Source: CAZHON01 sp964534565
GTDB taxonomy: Bacteria; Patescibacteriota; Gracilibacteria; Peribacterales; Peribacteraceae
Direction: 5' to 3'
DNA length: 64,000 nt
NCBI GenBank assembly: GCA_964534565.1
Contig: CAZHON010000001.1
Span: 186,001-250,000, forward strand
This document shows, piece after piece, positions 32,709 to 40,823 of the stretch. The translations under genes were made by a program, and so were the position numbers. Under the pieces are notes generated by a model, which searched no databases, was not told where the DNA came from, and saw only the letters and a program-made list of their open reading frames with translations. Each line of letters opens with the position of its first letter. Position 1 is the stretch's first letter.

Positions 32709-33392
32709 ATGATCAGTAAAAAGATTCTCGTTGCAGAGTTCCTTGGGACATTCGCTCTTGTCTTCGCAGGCACGGGTGCAGTTGTAATTGATAGCGTCAG
32801 TCATGGAGCAGTCACGCACGTCGGAGTGGCACTGACGTTCGGTCTCATCGTTATGGCGATGATTTATGCAGTGGGAGATGTATCGGGCGCGCATCTCAAC
32901 CCCGCAGTCACGATAGGGTTTATGGTGGCACAACGATTGAATCCACGGTTGGTCCTGCCATACATCATAAGTCAGTGTATGGGTGCCATCGCAGCAAGTA
33001 TCGTTCTCCATCTTTTATTCCCTGGAACTACACTCGGAGTCACTCTTCCCGCAGGTTCTGCTCTTCAGTCATTCGTTCTTGAAGTCATTCTCACATTCTT
33101 CCTTATGTTTGTTATTCTCAGCATCACGACAGGCGCGAAAGAAAAAGGCTTGATGGTAGGAGTTGCCGTTGGAGGAGTAATCGCTCTGGAGGCACTCTTC
33201 GCGGGTCCTATTTCAGGAGCATCCATGAATCCCGCCCGTTCACTTGCTCCTGCACTTATATCGGGTCAGTTACAGTATCTTTGGGTTTATATTCTTGCTC
33301 CCATCCTCGGGAGTTGCCTCTCGGTATTGGCATGTCGCTGCTCACAAGAGTCGCCATGTTGTTGTCATGTGGCAGCAATAAAGTCTGTATAA
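32709..33392 (+). CDS. Aquaporin/MIP channel with Cys-rich tail
   Basis: 227 residues, six membrane helices and both NPA loops (HLNPAVT and SMNPARS). MIP channels pass water, glycerol or neutral metalloids such as arsenite. The C-terminus is unusual: ACRCSQESPCCCHVAAIKSV has five Cys and a His in about 12 residues, suggesting binding of soft metals. Together with the neighbouring metal exporters, a role in metal or metalloid handling is plausible but not proven. Confidence 0.9.
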   Translation: MISKKILVAEFLGTFALVFAGTGAVVIDSVSHGAVTHVGVALTFGLIVMAMIYAVGDVSGAHLNPAVTIGFMVAQRLNPRLVLPYIISQCMGAIAASIVLHLLFPGTTLGVTLPAGSALQSFVLEVILTFFLMFVILSITTGAKEKGLMVGVAVGGVIALEALFAGPISGASMNPARSLAPALISGQLQYLWVYILAPILGSCLSVLACRCSQESPCCCHVAAIKSV

Positions 33393-33432
33393 CTATTGTA
33401 TTCTACATACTCCAGTATGGAGAATATTCTTG

Positions 33433-34341
33433 TTAAGAGATTGCGCAAAATCTCTGCAAGTCTTCTTCGGTATAAACCGGCTGCACCGTGACATGCTGTA
33501 TGCCCATGTTCCTTGCGGTTTTTTCAACTTCTCCGATCACATGGTGGCACACGCATACATCACCATCTCGCACAGTGACTTTGCATGTGAGGTGCCTGCT
33601 GGATGGCGTATAGCTCCATACATGAATATCGCCAACTGAAATGACACCAGCGATTTTCCGTACCCGCTGTTCAAAGCTCTCAATATTGAAATCCATTGGA
33701 GCCGATTGAAGGAACATCCTTGTTCCCTCTTTAAAGACCTCCCACCCTGTTCGCACCATGAAGAAGGCAATGAGAAGAGCAGCAGCGATGTCAAAATAAG
33801 CTGTTGGATAAAAGCGCGCTAATACACCGCTGACAATGAGTGCAACGGAGCCATAGGCATCATATTTCATGCAAGAATACGTTGTCTTTGCATTCGTGCT
33901 GCAACAGGCATCTGCTTTCAATACATACGCAGAAAAGAAATTCACTCCAAGAGAGATAAAGCCCATGATGATGACAAACGTCGTTGGGATTTCCTCTGGC
34001 ACCAAGAGAAGTCGCAAAGCCTGAAGAACAGTAATGAAAGCAGTGAGCAGGAGAAGTACTCCTTTCACGAATCCCGCGAATTCATCCATACGTCCGTAAC
34101 CAAATGTCCTTCGTGCATCGGGTCCTTGCTTACTTTTTCTTTCACTGTAAATGCTCAGCATCAGAGCCACAGTGTCATCACTGTTCATCAGTCCATCAGC
34201 AAGGAGTGCGCTGCTTCCTACAACGATGCCTCCAATTGCCTCCGTCAAAGCGAGGCCTCCGTTCAAGACAAGTGACCAGATGAATCGCTGTTCAAGAGAA
34301 GAGTGGCTTTTGCCGATTTTTTGATCGTGAGCATGGGTCAT
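33433..34341 (-). CDS. Cation diffusion facilitator (CDF) metal exporter
   Basis: 302 residues: six membrane helices and a C-terminal cytoplasmic domain (VISVGDIHVWSYTPSSRHLTCKV). In helices 2 and 5 the usual HxxxD/HxxxD metal-site residues read MNSDD and CMKYD, so the His positions are replaced (Met or Asn, and Cys) while the Asp remain. A CC-x(10)-C stretch precedes helix 5. Directly follows an RcnR-type sensor (1-base gap), an arrangement like DmeR-DmeF, which exports cobalt and nickel. The altered site leaves metal choice open. Confidence 0.88.
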   Translation of the reverse strand: MTHAHDQKIGKSHSSLEQRFIWSLVLNGGLALTEAIGGIVVGSSALLADGLMNSDDTVALMLSIYSERKSKQGPDARRTFGYGRMDEFAGFVKGVLLLLTAFITVLQALRLLLVPEEIPTTFVIIMGFISLGVNFFSAYVLKADACCSTNAKTTYSCMKYDAYGSVALIVSGVLARFYPTAYFDIAAALLIAFFMVRTGWEVFKEGTRMFLQSAPMDFNIESFEQRVRKIAGVISVGDIHVWSYTPSSRHLTCKVTVRDGDVCVCHHVIGEVEKTARNMGIQHVTVQPVYTEEDLQRFCAIS

Positions 34342-34342
34342 A

Positions 34343-34621
34343 TTATTTAAGATACGATTTTACAACTTCAATCAATTCTTCTGCTGCCTGTGATTGCTGC
34401 GATGTAGGTTTATCATTTGGATCGACAACGTGGGAGCGCACATGGTCTTCGATAATCTCTGCCATAAGACTTTTCATTGCCCCATGACACGCTACGAGCG
34501 TTTGCAGAGTCGTGACACAGTCTTGATCGTCTTGCAGGGCTTTCTCGACTCCAGAGACTTGGCCACCGATACGACGTATGCGGTTCAACAGTTTCTGCTT
34601 GTCGCTCACAATGTGTACCAT
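34343..34621 (-). CDS. RcnR-type metal-sensing repressor (CsoR/RcnR family)
   Basis: 92-residue all-helical repressor of the CsoR/RcnR (DUF156) family. It has His3, Cys35, His60 and His64, the exact ligand set that defines Ni/Co-sensing RcnR, rather than the Cys-His-Cys set of copper-sensing CsoR. It is transcribed with the downstream CDF exporter. A perfect operator-like inverted repeat covers the -10 of its own promoter, so repression by promoter blocking is likely. Despite lying next to copA, it should sense nickel or cobalt. Confidence 0.9.
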   Translation of the reverse strand: MVHIVSDKQKLLNRIRRIGGQVSGVEKALQDDQDCVTTLQTLVACHGAMKSLMAEIIEDHVRSHVVDPNDKPTSQQSQAAEELIEVVKSYLK

Positions 34622-34627
34622 GTGTTC

Positions 34628-34633
34628 ATTATA
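34628..34633 (-). promoter_or_regulatory. -10 box TATAAT, 6 bases before ATG 34621
   Basis: Minus strand TATAAT-GAACAC-ATG; TGTTCA at 34651-34656 sits 17 bases upstream as a possible -35. Leaderless-type spacing; overlapped by the operator. Confidence 0.7.
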
Positions 34634-34647
34634 CCCCTAGGGGGTAT
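34631..34647. promoter_or_regulatory. CsoR/RcnR-type operator
   Basis: ATACCCC-TAG-GGGGTAT, a perfect 7-base inverted repeat with C/G tracts. RcnR/CsoR operators carry such G-tract inverted repeats. It lies between the -35 and -10 of the repressor gene. Confidence 0.8.
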
Positions 34648-34660
34648 ATTTGAACAGAGC

Positions 34661-37600
34661 TTATGATCGCCAGTCAAAGGGGACAGTGACGACCTTCCCG
34701 TTGATCTGGAACTGCGTATACATGCGATAGAAGGTTCCTGGTATCACTTGAACGGTAAAGACAGGCGGTACACTTTCTGTATGTGCATGGGTGAACCCGC
34801 CATTGGTTGTCAGCAGGATGCTGTGTCCCTTTGCGCCAAGGTAATCTTCTAGTTCAACAGCTTTGCCAGCTGCATCTGTGATGTCGTAAGCGAACGTTGC
34901 GGTGCTTCCCGAAAGCGTTGGTCGCACAGTGATGTGATAAGCGTCGACAGTCTTTGTTGTGGAGAAGTTGCGAACAAGGCCGTACTGTTTTTTGTCGCCT
35001 GCAAATGTTTTCTCAAAGCGAGGAGAGTAAGAACCATCCTGCGCATCAACAAAATCTGCGTACAACCAATACGTTCCTCCGGCATCGGGAGTGAAGTCAG
35101 TGTGCCAGACCCCAGTGGCGTCCACTGTCGGATGAAGGTGACTGAAGTACTGCAAGTCATCGCGTACAAGAATGAAGTGCATCTTCTTTGTATGACTGAT
35201 GCCATAATTTGTAAAAATCTTTCCTCCTTCACGAATAGAGAATGCAATGTCTGAATCCGTTGCACCTTTTTCCTCTTGGACCGTGAGATGCAGAGTTCCT
35301 TTTTCCATGGCCATTTCTCCTGAATGACTATTCGCCATAGGTGCAGATGTTGTCCCGCTTATGCGAGCGAAGAGGAAGAACACTGCAACGAATCCGATTG
35401 TCATAACGAATGGAGCAATGTCAGAGATCCAATTGCGCTTTGTAGGATGGAAGCCTTTGAGCAGAAGTGAGTTCGTTACGACTGACACAGAGCTGAAGGC
35501 CATCGCCAATCCTGCAAGTTCAGGGCGCAGCACGATGCCCCAGTGTGTGAACAAGCGGGCAGCAATCGGAATACCAATGATGTTGTAGAAGAGAGCGAAG
35601 AACAGATTTTGTTGGATCTTGTTCATCGTTGCCCGACTTAACTTGATTGCAGTCACAACATCTCTCAAATCATTTCTTACAAGAACAATGCCACCTGTTT
35701 CCATTGCGATGTCGGTGCCACTACCCATCGCAATACCGAGGTCTGCCAGTGCAAGTGCAGGACTGTCATTGATGCCATCTCCCACCATGGCCACTTTTTT
35801 TCCTTGTTCCTGCAATTTCTTTACTTCATGTGCTTTCTGTTCAGGTAAAACTTCCGCGAGAACGTTTGTGATACCAAGGCTGGATGCAATGGCTTGTGCA
35901 GTTCGATGGTTGTCTCCTGTGATCATGTAAACCTCGATGCCCATTCTCTTCAATTGATCCACAGCTTCTTTCGAAGTCTCTTTTACTGTGTCAGCAACTG
36001 CGACAATACCAAGCAGCTTATTTCCATCTGCAAGCAACATTGCAGTCTTTCCAGCCTCTTCCAGTTTTTGGATGGCTGCTTCATGTGCAGAGATCGAGAC
36101 CTTTTCTTGTTCCATCAGTTTGCGATTCCCCAGGAAATACATCTGACCATTCAGTGAGCCTTCAATGCCATGTCCAGGGATTGCTTTGAATGTATCAGCA
36201 CTGCTTAATGAAATGTGCTTTGCTTTTGCATGCGCAACGATGCTCTCTGCGAGAGGATGCTCAGATCCTTGTTCCAAACTTGCTGCGATGCGCAAAACAT
36301 CCTCATTGGACCCGTCCAATGCAAGAATATTCGTCACCTCTGGCTTTCCTTTCGTGAGGGTCCCTGTCTTGTCGAAGACAATCACATTGATCTTGTTTGC
36401 AGCTTCCAAGGGTTCTCCTCCACGGATAAGGATTCCTTGCTCTGCTCCTTTGCCCGTCGCAACCATGATGCCTGTGGGCGTTGCGAGGCCTAAGGCACAC
36501 GGACAAGCGATGACAAGGACAGAGACCGCTGCGAGGAGTGCAAACGTGACTGTGGCACCTGCAAAGAGCCATCCAATCAGCGTCGCTATTGCTATGACGA
36601 TAACAGTTGGGACAAACCATGAAGACACCCAATCGGCAAAGTCTTGAATGGGTGCTTTGGACCCCTGTGCATCTTCTACAAATTGAATAATGCGAGCGAG
36701 TGCAGTTTCTGATCCCACTTTTTCAGCCGTGAACTCAATACTGCCATGACCATTCATCGTCGCACCAAATACACGGTCTCCACCTTTTTTCTCAACGGGG
36801 ATGCTCTCACCAGTGAGCATGGATTCATCAACGGAACTCAGCCCGTTGGTCACCGTACCATCGACGGGAATTTTCTCACCGGGACGCACGACAACAGTGT
36901 CTCCAACGACCACATCTTCTATAGGCACATCAACTGTTTCTCCGTTACGTAGTACCCGTGCGGTTTTTGCTTGGAGTCCCATCAATTTCTGAATGGCAGC
37001 GGATGTTCTTCCTTTCGCCCGCGCTTCCATCCATTTTCCGAGGAGAACGAATGTGATGAGGAATGCTGCAACCTCAAAATAGAGATCAGGCACTTCTCCA
37101 AAGATTGTTCCATGTGCGACAGCGTACGCAATCAGGTTAAAGACGCTGTAGATGTATGCAGTGAGGGTTCCAATAGCCACCAAGCTATCCATACTGAACG
37201 TGAACACACGAATGCTTGACCAAAATCCCTTCAGGAATCCTGATCCAAGCCAGAACTGAACGGGTGTTGAGAGAACAAGAGAGACAATGCCCATATATGG
37301 CATCAGTGCTGTATGGACAGATATATTCGGCAGGAATGAGAGCACCATGAATGCCATCATTGGCAGGCTCAAAGCGAGACCGCTGAAGAATTTTGTACGG
37401 TAATCAGCAATCTCGTCATCTTGACGTTTCCGATCACTGTCCACGCCGTGATGTGCATGCGGATCGTGAACTTCTGCTTTGTATCCCACTGATTCCACTG
37501 CTTTGATCAGATCATGTTCGTGAACTTGATTGGAATCGAACTTGATGCGCGCTTTTGCAGTAGCGAGATTCACACTCGCATCCTCCACTCCAGCGGTTTT

Positions 37601-37678
37601 CTTTAATTTACGAGTGATGAGAGCACTGCAACTGGCACAGTGCATGCCGGTAATGGAAAGGGTGCATTGAGAAGTCAT
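34661..37678 (-). CDS. copA: Copper-translocating P1B-type ATPase with extra C-terminal domain
   Basis: 1005 residues. N-terminal HMA domain (GMHCASC), His-rich linker (HDPHAHHGVD), eight membrane helices, TGES, ACPCALG (CPC), DKTGT, HP and GDGINDSPAL. After the last helix comes an additional domain of about 230 residues (MHFILVRDDLQ, FTHAHTE) absent from standard CopA (about 800 residues) and shared with the paralogue at 2-2158. Start overlaps the HMA-chaperone stop by 4 bases. Exports Cu(I); the extra domain may receive or hold copper outside. Confidence 0.94.
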   Translation of the reverse strand: MTSQCTLSITGMHCASCSALITRKLKKTAGVEDASVNLATAKARIKFDSNQVHEHDLIKAVESVGYKAEVHDPHAHHGVDSDRKRQDDEIADYRTKFFSGLALSLPMMAFMVLSFLPNISVHTALMPYMGIVSLVLSTPVQFWLGSGFLKGFWSSIRVFTFSMDSLVAIGTLTAYIYSVFNLIAYAVAHGTIFGEVPDLYFEVAAFLITFVLLGKWMEARAKGRTSAAIQKLMGLQAKTARVLRNGETVDVPIEDVVVGDTVVVRPGEKIPVDGTVTNGLSSVDESMLTGESIPVEKKGGDRVFGATMNGHGSIEFTAEKVGSETALARIIQFVEDAQGSKAPIQDFADWVSSWFVPTVIVIAIATLIGWLFAGATVTFALLAAVSVLVIACPCALGLATPTGIMVATGKGAEQGILIRGGEPLEAANKINVIVFDKTGTLTKGKPEVTNILALDGSNEDVLRIAASLEQGSEHPLAESIVAHAKAKHISLSSADTFKAIPGHGIEGSLNGQMYFLGNRKLMEQEKVSISAHEAAIQKLEEAGKTAMLLADGNKLLGIVAVADTVKETSKEAVDQLKRMGIEVYMITGDNHRTAQAIASSLGITNVLAEVLPEQKAHEVKKLQEQGKKVAMVGDGINDSPALALADLGIAMGSGTDIAMETGGIVLVRNDLRDVVTAIKLSRATMNKIQQNLFFALFYNIIGIPIAARLFTHWGIVLRPELAGLAMAFSSVSVVTNSLLLKGFHPTKRNWISDIAPFVMTIGFVAVFFLFARISGTTSAPMANSHSGEMAMEKGTLHLTVQEEKGATDSDIAFSIREGGKIFTNYGISHTKKMHFILVRDDLQYFSHLHPTVDATGVWHTDFTPDAGGTYWLYADFVDAQDGSYSPRFEKTFAGDKKQYGLVRNFSTTKTVDAYHITVRPTLSGSTATFAYDITDAAGKAVELEDYLGAKGHSILLTTNGGFTHAHTESVPPVFTVQVIPGTFYRMYTQFQINGKVVTVPFDWRS

Positions 37679-37890
37679 GTGGTTGGATGAACTTTGTACT
37701 TTTCATCGAGAGCTTCGATTTCCTCTGTCCATTTCTGCATGTCAAAACTTTCATCATGCTCGATGGATACTTTCTTTGTATCCACATCAATCTCAACTGA
37801 GTGGATCGAAGAAAATTCACTGCTGACATCTTTAATGAGAGCAGCACAAGAGGGGCAGTGGATGCCGGGGATAGATACAGTTGTTTTCAT
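37675..37890 (-). CDS. CopZ-like HMA copper chaperone
   Basis: 71 residues, a single heavy-metal-associated domain with metal motif GIHCPSC (CxxC). Hands Cu(I) to the pump. ATG 37890 overlaps the stop of the 48-residue gene and its own stop overlaps copA, so three genes are chained by ATGA overlaps. The upstream start at 37959 would only add out-of-domain residues. Confidence 0.88.
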   Translation of the reverse strand: MKTTVSIPGIHCPSCAALIKDVSSEFSSIHSVEIDVDTKKVSIEHDESFDMQKWTEEIEALDEKYKVHPTT

Positions 37891-38033
37891 AGAATGTGGA
37901 GGAGAGCAATGAAGTAGCCAATGATAAGTCCTACAAGCCCGCATGCGGTACCAAACCATGGGTCCGTTGTGCTGGAAGTATGAGTAATGGAATCAGGCTG
38001 TTTTGCTGCTGGTTTCCAATTGAGAGTTGTCAT
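37887..38033 (-). CDS. Single-helix membrane microprotein, 48 residues
   Basis: MTTLNWKPAAKQ at the start and one hydrophobic helix (GTACGLVGLIIGYFIALLHIL) at the C-terminus. Stop TGA overlaps the chaperone ATG, and the start lies 18 bases after the fused HMA/cupredoxin gene, so it sits squarely in the copper operon. Possibly a small modulator of the pump. No known family. Confidence 0.7.
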   Translation of the reverse strand: MTTLNWKPAAKQPDSITHTSSTTDPWFGTACGLVGLIIGYFIALLHIL

Positions 38034-38051
38034 AGAAAGAATGGGAAGGGG

Positions 38052-39422
38052 TTATTGCACATTAAAAGATCCTCGGATCATGCCCATGGAGCAACTGAAT
38101 GCTACCAGTCCCGGCTTTGATGGCGCGGTGAAGTCGATTTCGTTCATGCCCAACTGAAGCGATTTCTTGATGCCCAATGACGGCACAACGAGTGAGCTGG
38201 TGCATCCAGCTGCCTTTGTAGCGTCGATATTCCAGCGTACAGGAGCACCTGCCTTAATTGTCAGCTGACTTGGCTCATAACCAGAGGGACTAACTGCCAT
38301 GGCGATAGTTTGTAGGCTTCCAACCATTGTCGGAGCTGTGTCGGTCGCTGCGCTTGGAGTGTTCTTAAAGAGAGCATCGACAGGGACTCCTGTTAGCGCA
38401 ATGCCACTGCGAAAGTTAAACAATGCCAAGATGAAAACCAATGTTCCTGCAAAACGGAGGAATAACTGTGACGTCCTTCCCTTTGCCGATGCAGAGACAG
38501 CACTGATGCCCAACAGAGAGGGAAGAGTGCCAAGTGCGAAGACAAACATGGTCAGCGCACCATGCCCGAAGCTGCCTGATGCTAATGCAACAAGCTGAAG
38601 AGATTGAGTGAAGCCGCAAGGCAGGAAAAATGTCCCTGCTCCGAGCAGGAATGGAGCAGCAGGATGTTTGCTCTCTGTGAGAGCGGCAACTTTGCGCGAA
38701 AGCCATTTGGGTGGCTGTATGGGCATACTGCCCTTTGGGACAATTTGTAGGATCGTCAGTGCAATCCACAGCATCACGAATGCAATTACGATATTCATGT
38801 ATCCCGTCATCTCTGTGCTGAGCGTGATGGATTGTCCAAGCAGTCCGACGAGACCGCCAAGAACGAAGTACGACACAAGTCTGCCAATATTGAAGTGGAG
38901 AAGGGGTGCAAATTTTTCTGACGAAGAACGTGAATGATTCACTTCGTTGTACTTTGCAGCCATGGCAAGCAGTAAGCCTCCAGTCACCGCAAGGCAGCTT
39001 GATGTCCCTGCGACAAGGCCGATGAGGAAGATGCCTCCAAACGACAATGCTCCATCCGCTGAAGGGGCCAGGGAGACAAGATCGAATGCTTGAAGGAATT
39101 TGTAGAGTGCGATGATTATGATCAGTGATGCACCGATCTCCATCCACTTCTGCTTATCAGAGGGGATAGAAGAAACGGTGGGCATGTCATCATCTGCAAG
39201 GCTATAGCCAGCCTTTCGTATGGCAGAAGAGATCTGATGTTCACTTGGCAGATGGTCTGCGTCAGCAGTGATCGTAGCGATCCCTGTTTTATGACTGACC
39301 GATACAGCGAGTACTCCCGGCACAGTCTTCAGTTTGCGTTCCAAGAGTAGTTCACAGCTTGCACATGTCATTCCTTGTATGGAGACATCTGCATTGAATT
39401 CTTTTGATGATGATTCGGACAT
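38052..39422 (-). CDS. HMA - DsbD/SafE-like membrane domain - cupredoxin fusion
   Basis: 456 residues. N-terminal HMA domain (GMTCASC), then a six-helix domain of the DsbD/sulfite-exporter TauE-SafE type (GLVAGTSSCLAVTGGLLLAM; GAGTFFLPCGFTQSLQ), then a C-terminal plastocyanin-like domain (GYEPSQLTIKAGAPVRWN, FSCSMGMIRG with Cys and Met ligands). Similar fusions are known in anaerobic and Patescibacterial genomes and are tied to copper handling across the membrane. Operon context with copZ and copA agrees. Confidence 0.85.
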   Translation of the reverse strand: MSESSSKEFNADVSIQGMTCASCELLLERKLKTVPGVLAVSVSHKTGIATITADADHLPSEHQISSAIRKAGYSLADDDMPTVSSIPSDKQKWMEIGASLIIIIALYKFLQAFDLVSLAPSADGALSFGGIFLIGLVAGTSSCLAVTGGLLLAMAAKYNEVNHSRSSSEKFAPLLHFNIGRLVSYFVLGGLVGLLGQSITLSTEMTGYMNIVIAFVMLWIALTILQIVPKGSMPIQPPKWLSRKVAALTESKHPAAPFLLGAGTFFLPCGFTQSLQLVALASGSFGHGALTMFVFALGTLPSLLGISAVSASAKGRTSQLFLRFAGTLVFILALFNFRSGIALTGVPVDALFKNTPSAATDTAPTMVGSLQTIAMAVSPSGYEPSQLTIKAGAPVRWNIDATKAAGCTSSLVVPSLGIKKSLQLGMNEIDFTAPSKPGLVAFSCSMGMIRGSFNVQ

Positions 39423-39479
39423 AGGAAGAAGAGAAACAGATAAAATCCGAGAAATATTCTTACGGACAATAACCGTTCT

Positions 39480-39839
39480 CTACAGCCTTAAAACAACACT
39501 GTCATTCAGTCCTCTCAAAGGAGGAGATTCTTTTGGTTCAATTGTAATTTTGAAACCTTCTTGTCCAATGAAGGGAACGAATGTTGGGGCCATTACTGCT
39601 AATTCGTGTGCCACAAAGGCTGGACCACTTGGTGTGGCTGCAATGCCAGAAGAGAAACAGAGGCCATCACAAGGACTCTCCTGTGAATCGTGTGCGCACC
39701 CATCGCAGTCGTGATGTGACTCCTCCATTGCTGCCATGTCATCATTCATCGGCTCCGCATATGCCATTGGCATCGTGCAGACATGTCCGAACAAAACGTT
39801 CGTGGCGACAATGCCTATTGTGAGGATCTTCATCTTCAT
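39480..39839 (-). CDS. Exported Met/His/Cys-rich small protein
   Basis: 119 residues. Signal peptide MKMKILTIGIVATNVLFGHV ending near MAYA, then a mature N-terminus rich in metal ligands (MNDDMAAMEESHHDCDGCAHD, described by its parts; CDGLC). Likely binds copper outside the membrane. First gene of the copper operon. An extended -10 (TGC-TATACT) ends 8 bases before ATG 39839. Confidence 0.75.
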   Translation of the reverse strand: MKMKILTIGIVATNVLFGHVCTMPMAYAEPMNDDMAAMEESHHDCDGCAHDSQESPCDGLCFSSGIAATPSGPAFVAHELAVMAPTFVPFIGQEGFKITIEPKESPPLRGLNDSVVLRL

Positions 39840-39847
39840 TTGGATGG

Positions 39848-39856
39848 AGTATAGCA
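39848..39856 (-). promoter_or_regulatory. Extended -10 TGCTATACT of the copper operon
   Basis: Minus strand TGC-TATACT, 8 bases before ATG 39839. Probable single promoter for the exported protein, fusion, microprotein, chaperone and copA. No copper operator was recognised. Confidence 0.6.
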
Positions 39857-39907
39857 AAGCATAAAGAGCTGTCATATTTATTCGTGCATAGAGTCAGATA
39901 TATGCGC

Positions 39908-39913
39908 TAGAAT
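39908..39913 (+). promoter_or_regulatory. -10 box TAGAAT, 7 bases before CD-NTase ATG
   Basis: Plus strand TAGAAT-CAGCGAT-ATG; nearly leaderless. The opposing copper-operon promoter lies about 55 bases away. Confidence 0.5.
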
Positions 39914-39920
39914 CAGCGAT

Positions 39921-40823
39921 ATGGCTCTCAGCGAAGAACAATTGGAAATTTGGTCACGCGCTCCCAGCGCAACTGAGGGGCATAAACTCGCTCATACCTA
40001 TGAGATGGTTGCAGCTGCACTACGTGAAAACCCAGCTCTCAATGAAAGAGATTATGACATTTACTTGCAGGGATCATATGCGAATGACACAAACATTCGA
40101 AATGACAGTGATGTCGATATCGTCATCCAAATGAACTCCCCACATTACAATGATGGCAGCAGCCTTCCTGCTGATGAACGAATCAGGATGGAGCAAGCGC
40201 ATGTCGATTCTGACTATCAATTTTCTCAATTGAAGCAGGATGTGCAGGTCGCCCTTCAGCGTAAATTTGGTGCCACTGATGTTGAATTCAGGGGAAAGTG
40301 TCTTCGCGTCGCTCCCAATAGCAGTCGTATACAAGCGGATGTTGTCCCGTGTTTCCAATATCGAAAATACACACGTTTCCCGTCTTATCCTGGAAACTTC
40401 ATTGAGGGGATCAAATTCTATAATTCTGAAACAGGAGATGCGATCATTAGTTATCCGAGAATTCACATTGAGAATTCAACACGGAAACATCAGAGTACGG
40501 GCGAGAGATATAAACCATTGGTACGACTTATGAAGCGCATGAAAACGGAGTTGATTGAGAGGCGAGTAATCGCTGATGATTTAGCATCATCTTTCTGCGT
40601 TGAAGCCTTGGTCTATAACGTCAGTGACCATTTGATTACAGGAGGTCATAGCGGACGTCTTATCAGCTGTCTGCAATTCCTCATTGCCTCTTATGAAAAC
40701 GGAACACTGACAGGCTTCAAATGCCCAAACGAACAACAGCCGCTTTTTGATGGAAGAAGATGGGATGTCGAAAAGGCCACGCAGTTCATCAATGCCATTA
40801 CAGATCTTTACCTTCATCCATGA
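39921..40823 (+). CDS. CBASS CD-NTase (cGAS/DncV-like nucleotidyltransferase)
   Basis: 300 residues. Nucleotidyltransferase site GS at 51-52 with SDVD (D64, D66) and a third carboxylate D140 in QADVVPC, the set needed to make cyclic oligonucleotides. In CBASS defence the enzyme senses phage infection and makes a cyclic nucleotide that switches on the neighbouring effector. Its stop overlaps the start of a two-helix membrane protein of the Cap15 type. No Cap2/Cap3 or HORMA/TRIP13 genes are present, so this would be a minimal type I system. Nucleotide product unknown. Confidence 0.9.
   Translation: MALSEEQLEIWSRAPSATEGHKLAHTYEMVAAALRENPALNERDYDIYLQGSYANDTNIRNDSDVDIVIQMNSPHYNDGSSLPADERIRMEQAHVDSDYQFSQLKQDVQVALQRKFGATDVEFRGKCLRVAPNSSRIQADVVPCFQYRKYTRFPSYPGNFIEGIKFYNSETGDAIISYPRIHIENSTRKHQSTGERYKPLVRLMKRMKTELIERRVIADDLASSFCVEALVYNVSDHLITGGHSGRLISCLQFLIASYENGTLTGFKCPNEQQPLFDGRRWDVEKATQFINAITDLYLHP

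Noticed and set aside
34343..34621. Copper-sensing CsoR for the copA operon
   Set aside because: The ligand set is His-Cys-His-His as in RcnR, the gene lies downstream of copA, and its operator covers its own promoter, not the copper operon's.
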